DNA of 39,155 nucleotides. Origin: Trueperella sp. Its GTDB lineage: Bacteria > Actinomycetota > Actinomycetes > Actinomycetales > Actinomycetaceae. Shown here piece by piece: positions 1-9,504 of the stretch. The stretch is from assembly GCA_022783305.1 (NCBI GenBank), contig JALEWQ010000136.1:1-39155 (forward strand), given 5' to 3'. How positions within the stretch are numbered: the stretch's first letter is position 1; each line of letters starts with the position of its first letter. The notes beneath the pieces are model-generated. The model was not told the DNA's origin. It ran no database searches and saw only the letters and a list, made by a program, of their open reading frames with translations. The translations under genes and the position numbers were made by a program.

Positions 1-22
1 TTGATGTCTTTCCGCTATGCGA

Positions 23-1645
23 TTAAAGTATCATCTTAAAATGTCGTAATGCTTCCTCAATCAACTTTACTTTTTCAGGCGGGCATTGAGGTTGCTTTGT
101 GTTATCTTTCTTAGAATTATTGTAGCAATCTCTTTCGATAATACCGTGCTTTTGCTTTACCTGAGCAACATAAAGCGAAGATACTTTTACACGATGTTTA
201 TCGAATATGTAATCTTTTATTTCCTCATAGGTTGCCTTTGCTTCGGACGATGTTAAATCCAACTCGTCCATATCAACTGTAATGTCGATATATGTATCTG
301 GAATTTTTCTAACCAACTGCACAACCGTCTCGACGTTCGCCGTCTGGGGGAACATATCGAACGGCGTGACGGAAGCGATTTCATAGCCGTAGCCGCAGAT
401 AATCCTGAGGTCGCGCGCGAGCGTGGAGGGATTGCAGCTGACGTACACGACGTTTTCCGCGCCCGAACCGCCCACCGTTGCCGCCACGGACGGAGAAACG
501 CCGCCGCGCGGAGGGTCGAGGATGAGGAAAGTGCCGCGATTGTCGCCGCGCTTTTCTATTATTTCGCCTAAGACTTTCGGCAGCATTTCGGCGACGTCGC
601 CGAGCACGGGCGTCATGTTGTCTATGCCGTTGTCGCGAGCGAGTTTTACCGCCGCTTCGTGAGCCTCGCGATTGATTTCTATGCCGTAAACCTCGTCGGC
701 TCGCTTCGCTACCAGCGCGCCCATAAGCCCGGCGCCCGAATACGCCTCGACGGCTATGCCGCCCGAGCACAGCGCCGCCACGAACGAGTACAGTTTTTCG
801 CGCACGCCGTCGTTCACCTGAAAGAACCCGGCAGGGTGCAGACTCGTCTTCAGCCCGTCAACGACGACGGGCGAGTCGGGGCCGCAAACCTTTTTCCACG
901 CCGCGCCCAGAATCACGTTGTCGCGGCGATCGTTCACGTTCAGCCACACTTCGGCGTCAGGCGAGAACCCGAGCACGGCGGAAGCGAAACCGCCGAGGTC
1001 GATGGAGCGAGTAGCCACAACCGCCACGTACAGTCTGCCGCCGATTTCGCGCGCCACGAGGTGACGAATATCGCCCGAAAAGTCCTGTTCGTCATAACCC
1101 TCATAACCCTCGCTTTCCATAAAGTCGCGAAGAGCCGCGATGAGCAGCCGATTGTTTTCGTATTGCAGCAGACAGTCGGAGGTTTCCACCACGCGGTGAC
1201 TGCCCTTTGCGAACAGCCCGATTCTGCCGCCGCGCCTAACGGGCAGCGACAGCTTGTTGCGATAGCGAAAGACCTCGTCGCTCGGGATTACCTCGCCGAC
1301 TTCCGCGGAAGCGAAGCCGCCGATTTTTTTCAGCGCGTCGATGGCGAGAGTACGCTTGAAACCGAGCTGCGCCGCATAGCGCATGTGCTGAACGTCGCAG
1401 CCGCCGCACTTTCCGAAAACGGGGCAGAGCGGAGCTACGCGGTCGGGAGAGGCGGCTATGATTTTTTCGAGTATCGCCACGTCGAAGCGCGGCTTCACGG
1501 AAATCACTTTCGCGCGCACGCGTTCGCCCGGCAGCGCGCCGCGTATAAACACGGTCTTGCCGTCCGCGCGCGCCACGCCCTCGCCGTCCATGCCCTGACC
1601 GGTCACGCTCAGCTCGATAACGTCGTTTTTGCTTATTTCGTCCAT
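23..1645 (-). CDS. rlmD: 23S rRNA (uracil-5-)-methyltransferase RlmD/RumA family with a C-terminal appendage
   Basis: SAM-dependent enzyme that makes 5-methyluridine in 23S rRNA; whether the target is U1939 or U747 cannot be read from sequence. Residues 1-60 form a TRAM RNA-binding domain. C74, C80, C83 and C158 match the [4Fe-4S] ligands of the family. The methyltransferase domain has a SAM loop near 301-310 (AYSGAGLMGA), DPPR at 377-380, the nucleophile C404 in VSCNPST and the base E439 in NVETVVQL. The family normally ends just after this last motif, near residue 446. Here about 94 further residues follow (VDMDELDLTSSEAKATYEEI...), ending HFKMIL. The DNA of this tail (about 23-310) is visibly AT-rich against the GC-rich rest of the gene, as expected for an added segment. 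I recall similar tails on clostridial RlmD proteins. The start ATG follows CGGAGT. The gene lies downstream of the HPr-like gene, past a hairpin. Confidence 0.9.
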   Translation of the reverse strand: MDEISKNDVIELSVTGQGMDGEGVARADGKTVFIRGALPGERVRAKVISVKPRFDVAILEKIIAASPDRVAPLCPVFGKCGGCDVQHMRYAAQLGFKRTLAIDALKKIGGFASAEVGEVIPSDEVFRYRNKLSLPVRRGGRIGLFAKGSHRVVETSDCLLQYENNRLLIAALRDFMESEGYEGYDEQDFSGDIRHLVAREIGGRLYVAVVATRSIDLGGFASAVLGFSPDAEVWLNVNDRRDNVILGAAWKKVCGPDSPVVVDGLKTSLHPAGFFQVNDGVREKLYSFVAALCSGGIAVEAYSGAGLMGALVAKRADEVYGIEINREAHEAAVKLARDNGIDNMTPVLGDVAEMLPKVLGEIIEKRGDNRGTFLILDPPRGGVSPSVAATVGGSGAENVVYVSCNPSTLARDLRIICGYGYEIASVTPFDMFPQTANVETVVQLVRKIPDTYIDITVDMDELDLTSSEAKATYEEIKDYIFDKHRVKVSSLYVAQVKQKHGIIERDCYNNSKKDNTKQPQCPPEKVKLIEEALRHFKMIL

Positions 1646-1676
1646 ACCGCAGTACTCCGATAAATAAGGTTGAAAA

Positions 1677-1707
1677 CAAAGAAAGCCCCGTGCCCGTCGG
1701 GCAAGGG
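1677..1707 (-). terminator. Rho-independent terminator of the HPr-like gene
   Basis: On the minus strand a GC-rich hairpin (CCCTTGCCC / GGGCACGGGG around a GAC loop) is followed by a T-rich tract, about 40 nt after the HPr-like stop codon. It probably reduces read-through into rlmD. Confidence 0.6.
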
Positions 1708-1744
1708 ACTATCCGCTCTGGTTTTACGCGATTTCTTCCCGAAC

Positions 1745-1975
1745 TTAGTCTACGATGTAGTCCTTAAGCTCGCCGAGAAGGTCGTCGCACTTGTCGGAGT
1801 GAACCTCGAGCACGACGGGCTTGGATAAATCCAGGCTGAAGATGCCCAAAAGCGACTTTGCGTCGATGACGAAGCGACCGCTGTGAAGGTCGATGTCGTA
1901 GGGGTACTTGCTCACAATGGCAACGAATTTCTTTACGCTCTCTGCCATGCTCAGAAGAATTTTAACGGATTTCAT
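1745..1975 (-). CDS. HPr-like protein lacking the phosphorylatable histidine
   Basis: A 76-residue protein with HPr fold and length. HPr normally shuttles phosphate from PTS enzyme I to EIIA via His15 in a GLHARPA-type loop. Here the corresponding segment is SMAESVKKF, with no histidine, so it cannot act as the usual phosphocarrier. The second conserved region is clear: VIDAKSLLGIFSLDL (about 37-50), which contains the serine (S47) equivalent to Ser46, the HPr kinase target in Firmicutes. This suggests a regulatory or structural HPr relative (compare Crh, which lacks His15 but keeps Ser46). It has a strong promoter (TTGATT-N17-TATAAT), a GGGAGGAG ribosome binding site and its own terminator, so it is a single-gene unit. 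The fold is well supported; the role is inferred. Confidence 0.75.
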   Translation of the reverse strand: MKSVKILLSMAESVKKFVAIVSKYPYDIDLHSGRFVIDAKSLLGIFSLDLSKPVVLEVHSDKCDDLLGELKDYIVD

Positions 1976-2019
1976 AGTTGTTTTGCTCCTCCCTTAACAT
2001 AAGGATTTGATTTACAGGT

Positions 2020-2048
2020 ATTATACTAAATCCGCCGGGTAAAATCAA
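2020..2048 (-). promoter_or_regulatory. Sigma-A promoter of the HPr-like gene
   Basis: Reading the minus strand, -35 TTGATT (2048-2043) and -10 TATAAT (2025-2020) are separated by 17 bp. The ATG is at 1975, preceded by GGGAGGAG. Confidence 0.75.
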
Positions 2049-2182
2049 CCGTTTTGAATATATTTTCCGTCTACCGAATTATTTTGTGCGAAATGACCAA
2101 TGCGCGGAGCGACATAAGGCGGCGTTTAACGCAAAAAACCGCCGTAAAACGCTTTAATTTCCGCTTTGAGCCCGTAAAATCG

Positions 2183-2212
2183 TTGACAAGCTCCCCCGAA
2201 ACCGTGTATAAT
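2183..2212 (+). promoter_or_regulatory. Sigma-A promoter of the str operon
   Basis: Consensus -35 TTGACA (2183-2188) and -10 TATAAT (2207-2212) with an 18-bp spacer. The leader to the rpsL ATG is about 105 nt, with ribosome binding site AAGGAGG just upstream. The rest of the 1976-2324 gap holds only this promoter, the divergent HPr-like promoter and no convincing gene. Confidence 0.8.
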
Positions 2213-2324
2213 GGTCGGGTGCGGAAAATTTACACCGCACAGGCTTTCGTTGCGGCGAACGCCGAAAAGTCCTGCTTTTTGATATAAGAGCGGGCAAGAC
2301 TACTGAAAAGGAGGTAGAGTAATA

Positions 2325-2696
2325 ATGCCAACTATTAACCAGTTGATCAGAAAGGGTCGCGAGAAAGTGGAATTCAAGTCGATGAGTCCTATTCTCGAGA
2401 ACAATCCGCAGAAGCGCGGCGTGTGCTTGTCGGTTACGACCACGACCCCGAAGAAGCCTAACTCGGCTCTTCGTAAGATTGCGAGGGTTCGTCTTGTAAA
2501 CAAGATGGAAGGTACTGTTTATATCCCGGGAATCGGGCACAATTTGCAGGAACACAGCGTCGTGCTTATTCGTGGTGGCAGAGTGAAGGATTTGCCTGGT
2601 GTACGTTATCACATCATCCGCGGCGCACTCGACACCGCAGGTGTGGCTAAACGCAAGCAAGCTCGCTCTAAATACGGCGCAAAGCGCACGAAGTAA
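2325..2696 (+). CDS. rpsL: 30S ribosomal protein S12
   Basis: Small-subunit protein at the decoding centre. The 123 residues are the family length. [11 protein letters not shown] opens the protein, [14 protein letters not shown] holds Lys43, and [11 protein letters not shown] holds Lys88 and Asp89. The two lysines are the usual sites of streptomycin-resistance substitutions and are wild type here; Asp89 is the residue methylthiolated by RimO in other bacteria. First gene of the str operon rpsL-rpsG-fusA, behind the promoter at 2183-2212. Confidence 0.98.
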   Translation: MPTINQLIRKGREKVEFKSMSPILENNPQKRGVCLSVTTTTPKKPNSALRKIARVRLVNKMEGTVYIPGIGHNLQEHSVVLIRGGRVKDLPGVRYHIIRGALDTAGVAKRKQARSKYGAKRTK

Positions 2697-2888
2697 TCGG
2701 CGCGGCCCGAAAAGCAGGAGCCGTGACGATATAAAAGCCCTTATCCTATAAGTTTACGGGGCGTTCCGCGCCGCAAAGCGGAGTAAAGCTCCCCGGGTTA
2801 AACGGGAAAGGCAGGCAAAGTAAAGAATCGGCTCCTTACTCACAGCGACCCATACGGGTCAAAAAATCAGAATAAGGAGAAAACAATT
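2697..2888 (+). other. rpsL-rpsG spacer, possibly structured
   Basis: A 192-bp gap without an ORF, longer than usual for this pair. It contains several short self-complementary stretches (for example around GCGCCGCAAAGCGG near 2770-2785 and ACCCATACGGGT near 2848-2859), then an AAGGAG ribosome binding site before rpsG. In E. coli the same intercistronic region binds S7 for translational feedback; the same role here is only a possibility. Confidence 0.35.
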
Positions 2889-3359
2889 ATGCCAAGAAGA
2901 AGCGGGGTTCCGAAGCGCGACGTGCTTCCGGACCCGATGTATAACAGCAAGGTTATCACGAAGCTTACTAACCAGGTCATGCTGGACGGCAAAAAGGGAA
3001 CGGCTCAGAGCATCGTCTACGAAGCCTTCGACATCGTTAAGGAAAAGACGGGCGGCGCTCCCGAGGAAATCTTCCTCGCGGCGCTCGAAAACGTCAAGCC
3101 CGTGCTCGAAGTCAAGGCGCGCAGAGTAGGCGGTTCTACCTATCAGGTGCCTATGGAAATCCGTCCCGAACGTCGTCAGACGCTGGCTATTCGCTGGATG
3201 GTCGGATTTGCGAGAAAGCGCAGCGAGAACACCATGAAGGAAAAACTCGCCGGCGAAATCCTCGACGCCTACAACAATACGGGCGCGTCCGTCAAGCGTA
3301 AAGAAGAAATGCACCGTGCGGCCGAGGCGAACAAGGCGTTTGCTCACTACCGCTGGTAA
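2889..3359 (+). CDS. rpsG: 30S ribosomal protein S7
   Basis: Primary 16S rRNA-binding protein that nucleates assembly of the 30S head. The 156 residues match the family. Recognisable elements: [15 protein letters not shown] at the N-terminus, [16 protein letters not shown], the hairpin region [15 protein letters not shown], and the C-terminal [24 protein letters not shown] follows AAGGAGAAAACAATT. fusA begins 18 bp after the stop, so the two are co-transcribed. Confidence 0.98.
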   Translation: MPRRSGVPKRDVLPDPMYNSKVITKLTNQVMLDGKKGTAQSIVYEAFDIVKEKTGGAPEEIFLAALENVKPVLEVKARRVGGSTYQVPMEIRPERRQTLAIRWMVGFARKRSENTMKEKLAGEILDAYNNTGASVKRKEEMHRAAEANKAFAHYRW

Positions 3360-3377
3360 TCATTCGGAGAAACGACT

Positions 3378-5495
<2,118 letters not shown>

Positions 5496-5523
5496 ATAAT
5501 TTTTGATTTTTACGTCAAAACGA

Positions 5524-5552
5524 TTGTAAAAAAACAAAAATTCATTTATAAT
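5524..5552 (+). promoter_or_regulatory. Promoter for tuf
   Basis: In the 166-bp fusA-tuf gap there is TTGTAA (5524-5529), a 17-bp spacer and TATAAT (5547-5552). tuf can therefore be expressed independently of the str operon, as is common where EF-Tu demand exceeds that of fusA. The leader is about 100 nt. Confidence 0.65.
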
Positions 5553-5661
5553 ATGAGAAAGGGAGCGGACAAGCCGTCATAGCGGCGCGTTCGCGGCAAC
5601 ACTTCGGGCGACCGAAGAATAAATCGAAATCAAAAAAAATTATTTCGGAGGAAAAATAACA

Positions 5662-6876
<1,215 letters not shown>

Positions 6877-6908
6877 TCGAGCCCTTGGGTTAATCGACTA
6901 ATCGAAAT

Positions 6909-6942
6909 AAAACGCGCTTCTCGCAAGAGGGCGCGTTTTTTC
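6909..6942 (+). terminator. Rho-independent terminator after tuf
   Basis: Arms AAAACGCGC (6909-6917) and GCGCGTTTT (6931-6939) enclose an inner CTC-GCAA-GAG, and the second arm runs into a T tract. It closes the str/tuf transcription unit 33 bp after the stop codon. Confidence 0.85.
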
Positions 6943-7060
6943 GTGCCGTCACGTTGTGCCGTGCCGTCACGTTGTGCCGTGCCGTCACGTTGTGCCGTGC
7001 CGTCACGTTGTGCCGTGCCGTCACGTTGTGCCGTGCCGTCACGTTGTGCCGTGCCGTCAC
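6943..7060. repeat. 18-bp tandem repeat, six full copies plus a partial
   Basis: Unit GTGCCGTCACGTTGTGCC. Copies start at 6943, 6961, 6979, 6997, 7015 and 7033 with no mismatch, and a 10-bp partial copy runs 7051-7060. The array begins at the last bases of the tuf terminator. The 18-bp period keeps all frames open, which explains spurious ORFs here, but there is no start or ribosome binding site suggesting translation. It looks like a minisatellite whose copy number is likely to vary between strains. Confidence 0.95.
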
Positions 7061-7397
7061 ATTAAGGGGTGTCGGTGAGCATGCCGAAATGCCGCATTGC
7101 TTTGTGCCGTCCGCCATATCGCCGAGTTTTTATGTCGCCGTCGGTTGTGTCGTTATGTTTCTACCGTTTTTTCGCGGAGCAAAAACTTGTAAAAGCTATT
7201 GCGCGGCTAAAAATAAAGCGAAGAAAGCTCGTTGAGTTTGCGAAAAAGCGGTGCGGCTTGATTTGCAAACGGAGTCGGCGCGGCTTAATAAACGAAGCTT
7301 ATGCGGCTCTGCGGTCGCAAAATCTCGCAACCGCATGTCGAAATCGCGGTTTTTCGCGCTATTTTGCCCGTGAAAGTATTATATGCCGCGCAATCCG
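7061..7397. other. Gene-free stretch upstream of HU
   Basis: About 340 bp without a credible gene. ORFs here are basic, low-complexity frames without ribosome binding sites. The DNA has diffuse GCGGCTT / AACCGC-like repetition near 7250-7345. Nothing else is recognisable before the HU promoter. Confidence 0.5.
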
Positions 7398-7426
7398 TTG
7401 ACTATTTTCTCGGATTATGGTATAAT
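7398..7426 (+). promoter_or_regulatory. Promoter of the HU gene
   Basis: TTGACT (7398-7403), a 17-bp spacer and an extended -10 TGGTATAAT with TATAAT at 7421-7426. The transcript would start about 20 nt before the AGGAGG of the HU ribosome binding site, giving a very short leader. Confidence 0.8.
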
Positions 7427-7455
7427 TCGTGTAACAAACTCAGGAGGTTTTTGTT

Positions 7456-7728
7456 ATGAACAAAGGGGAATTTATCAAGGCAATCGCTGCTAAGGCAGAA
7501 GTAACCGATAAGGACGCCGCAAAGGCTTTCGACGCGCTCGCAGAGGTAGTTAAGGAAACTCTGCTCGGCGGCGACAAGATTCAGCTCGCAGGCTTCGGCA
7601 CGTTCGAGCTCAAGGAAAAGCCCGAGCGCGACGGCATCAATCCGCTTACCGGCGAAAAAGTGACTATCAAGGCGAGCAAGGCTCCGTCGCTGCGCTTCGG
7701 CAAGGCTTACAAGGACATGTTCAACTAA
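7456..7728 (+). CDS. hup: DNA-binding protein HU
   Basis: Histone-like dimer that bends and compacts DNA. The 90 residues are the exact family length. NKGEFIKAIAAKAEVT opens the helical dimerisation body; GFGTFELKEKPERDGINPLTG is the start of the beta-arm that reaches into the minor groove; GEKVTIKASKAPSLRFGKAYKD matches the family C-terminus (usually ASKVPAFKPGKALKD). Strong ribosome binding site AGGAGG. The gene is monocistronic, with its own promoter and terminator. Confidence 0.95.
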   Translation: MNKGEFIKAIAAKAEVTDKDAAKAFDALAEVVKETLLGGDKIQLAGFGTFELKEKPERDGINPLTGEKVTIKASKAPSLRFGKAYKDMFN

Positions 7729-7798
7729 GCAGCAGACAGCGTTTCGCGTGAGTGTTGCCAAACACAGGCAACCGCCACCCACTGACATAACGTCTATG

Positions 7799-7832
7799 AA
7801 AAGCGACGGACTTACCTCCGCCGCTTTTTTCT
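7799..7832 (+). terminator. Rho-independent terminator after HU
   Basis: AAAAGCG...CGCTTTT arms with an inner CGG/CCG, followed by a T run, about 70 nt after the HU stop codon. Confidence 0.75.
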
Positions 7833-7982
7833 TTTGCCTGCCCGTGCCGTTAATCTCCCACGGGAGAAAAGTAATAATCCTTATTGTTATATCGAGTGAA
7901 GAGGTGGCGCAGAAGCGGCTGTATTAAGAGGAATAATCCTGTTCGTTGCTTTGAGCGAGCGAAGCACGGAAACGATAGAATT

Positions 7983-8098
7983 AAGAACAATAAAACCTTA
8001 TGTAAATCTGAGCGGAGCAGAATACGGAAAAGAAAGGTTTAAGAACAATAAAACCTCATGTCATTCTGAGCGGAGTAGAATACGGAAAAGCAAGGTTT
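7983..8098. repeat. 58-bp direct repeat, two tandem copies
   Basis: Copies at 7983-8040 and 8041-8098 begin AAGAACAATAAAACC and contain TCTGAGCGGAG and AATACGGAAAAG. They differ at a few positions. A third copy starts at 8099 but diverges into the longer element there, and a further partial copy lies near 8473-8515. The flanking stretches (7836-7982 and 8267-8515) hold related degenerate fragments, such as ACGGGAGAAAAGTA at about 7859 and 8452, and no gene. Confidence 0.85.
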
Positions 8099-8266
8099 AA
8101 GAACAATAAAACCTTATGTCATTCTGAGCGGAACGATGCGCAGCCGAAGAATCCAGCCGTAGGCGCATTTCTTATTTCTTTACGCTTCGCCGGATTCCTC
8201 GGCAAGCCCCACGGAATGACAAATAAGGATTGTTGTCCTCAATCAAATGGGTTCGTCTTTTGCTCC
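8099..8266. repeat. Long intergenic repeat element, copy 1
   Basis: About 168 bp, nearly identical to 8516-8682. Inside, TGTCATTCTGAGCGG near the left end is roughly inverted as GGATTCCTCGGC and GGAATGACA near the right, so the element can fold back on itself like a MITE or REP-type repeat. I recall this GTCATTCTGAGCG sequence as a common intergenic repeat in gut Clostridia. It encodes nothing. Confidence 0.85.
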
Positions 8267-8515
8267 GCCCGGAATGACGTAAAAGGTTGGCTATTTCTCT
8301 ATTGTGGGGGATTATTACGGTCGCGGAAAGCCGCTCCCTCATAATGACGGTTAAGGACGTGAACTGCGCGTTAAATTATAAATCGAACGAGAAGCCTGCG
8401 TTTTACCTCGTCATCCGAGAAGCGAGGCGAAGCCGAAGCGTGGAATCCCATACGGGAGAAAAGTATAATCTTCATTGTCATTCTGAGCGGAGCAGAATAC
8501 GGAAAAGCAAGGTTT

Positions 8516-8682
8516 AAGAACAATAAAACCTCATGTCATTCTGAGCGGAGCGAAGCGCAGCCGAAGAATCCAGCCGCAGGCGCATTTATTATTTCTTTAC
8601 GCTTCGCCGGATTCCTCGGCAAGCCCCCGGAATGACAAAAAAGGATTGTTGTTCTCAATCAAATGGGTTCGTCTTTTGCTCC
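8516..8682. repeat. Long intergenic repeat element, copy 2, truncated at the join
   Basis: Matches 8099-8266 base for base apart from scattered differences, up to CGTCTTTTGCTCC. Copy 1 then continues GCCCGGAATGACG, whereas here the sequence switches at 8683 to high-GC actinobacterial DNA. The end of similarity therefore marks the junction. Confidence 0.85.
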
Positions 8683-8683
8683 T
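8682..8683. other. Probable assembly junction between a clostridial and an actinobacterial genome
   Basis: Left of this point, gene content, promoters and repeats are clostridial. Right of it, tRNA-Ala, codon use and gene families are actinobacterial with strongly GC-rich third positions. There is no integrase, IS or attachment-site duplication at the join, and both sides are housekeeping DNA. Confidence 0.8.
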
Positions 8684-8693
8684 TCCACCACAA

Positions 8694-8721
8694 ATAAAAA
8701 ACCACTCGGCTGTGCGAGTGG
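8694..8721 (-). terminator. Terminator of tRNA-Ala
   Basis: On the minus strand, CCACTCG - CACAGC - CGAGTGG is followed by TTTTTT. It lies 11 nt past the CCA end of the tRNA. Confidence 0.8.
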
Positions 8722-8732
8722 ATTTTCATCTG

Positions 8733-8808
8733 TGGTGGAGCTAAGGGGATTCGAACCCCTGACCTCTTCATTGCGAACGAAGCGCGCTACCAACTGCGCC
8801 ATAGCCCC
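8733..8808 (-). tRNA. tRNA-Ala (anticodon CGC), 3' CCA encoded
   Basis: Reading the minus strand from 8808: acceptor GGGGCTA pairs with TAGCTCC (one G-T), D-arm GCGCAGTTGGTAGCGC, anticodon stem CTTCG/TGAAG with loop TTCGCAA giving CGC, T-loop GGTTCGAATCC, discriminator A at 8736, then genomic CCA (8735-8733). It reads GCG, a frequent alanine codon in high-GC genomes. Confidence 0.93.
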
Positions 8809-8871
8809 TGACCAGATGATATTAGCACTACTTGAGCCCGGTTCGCCCGCCCATAACCGTAAAGTAGCTCA

Positions 8872-9504
8872 CTAAAGATCGTGCGTGGCGGCAAACTCGG
8901 CAACCCGGGCGGCGAAGGCGCCGGGAGCGTAGGCGTACCAGTCCTCGGAGGCTTGCAGGGCGACGTCGTGTTCCCAGCCGGCACCCTTGAGCGCCGCGGC
9001 CTCACGCGTCCCGGCACTGTCCTTCTCCCCCGCGATGGCGACGCGCGGCACGTCCATCTGCGTCGCCGCATCGTGCTCGTCCAGCCCGACAAGCCCCGCC
9101 AAGTACGTCCCCACCTGCTCGGAGGTGGCGGACGTGGGACTCCTCCGCCGCAGGGCCGCGCTGACCTGGAGCCGCATTGATTCCCCACGCTTCAGGGACA
9201 GCCGCGGCCCGGAGACGAAGAGTCCGGCCACCCGGCCCGGATGCTCGAGGGCGTAGTGGATGGCGGGGATCGCGCCCAGCCCTTCGGAGACCACGAGCAC
9301 AGGCTCCTCAAGCCCCATCAGCGCCAGGTCGCGGTTGATCTGGGCGGCCATGGCGTGGCGGTGGGCGCCCGCGTCGAACCCGACGCGGGCGACGCTGAAC
9401 AGGTCCGGTGCCACGACTGCCCAGGCGGGAGGCAGGTGGTCAGCGACGGCCCGCCACACCTCGGGGGTGTGTGCGTGTCCGTGGATAAAGGCGACGGCTG
9501 TCAT
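8872..9504 (-). CDS. Alpha/beta-hydrolase fold protein, catalytic triad incomplete
   Basis: 210 residues. The oxyanion region FIHGHAHTPEVW (6-17), the nucleophile elbow VVSEGLGA with S73, and an acid-position loop AIAGEKDSA (around D162) follow the alpha/beta-hydrolase order. The C-terminal segment, where GH...P usually gives the catalytic histidine, reads ASEDWYAYAPGAFAARVAEF (185-204) and has none at that place. The lid between strands 6 and 7 is short. It may be a non-catalytic relative, or H179 may substitute. Its ATG overlaps the stop of glpR by 4 bp (ATGA), so it is translationally coupled to glpR. Substrate unknown. Confidence 0.7.
   Translation of the reverse strand: MTAVAFIHGHAHTPEVWRAVADHLPPAWAVVAPDLFSVARVGFDAGAHRHAMAAQINRDLALMGLEEPVLVVSEGLGAIPAIHYALEHPGRVAGLFVSGPRLSLKRGESMRLQVSAALRRRSPTSATSEQVGTYLAGLVGLDEHDAATQMDVPRVAIAGEKDSAGTREAAALKGAGWEHDVALQASEDWYAYAPGAFAARVAEFAATHDL

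Noticed and set aside
6943-7060. CRISPR array
   Set aside because: The units are contiguous with no spacers; this is a simple tandem repeat.
6954-7235. Repeat-encoded small protein (CRAVTL repeats)
   Set aside because: An open frame forced by an 18-bp period; no ribosome binding site and it continues into unrelated sequence.
8287-8517. Short ORF inside the repeat region
   Set aside because: Overlaps the degenerate repeat elements and has no ribosome binding site or homology-like motifs.
8600-8760. Horizontal transfer or element insertion at the join
   Set aside because: No integrase, transposase, target-site duplication or tRNA-fragment attachment site; both sides are core-genome DNA of different phyla.
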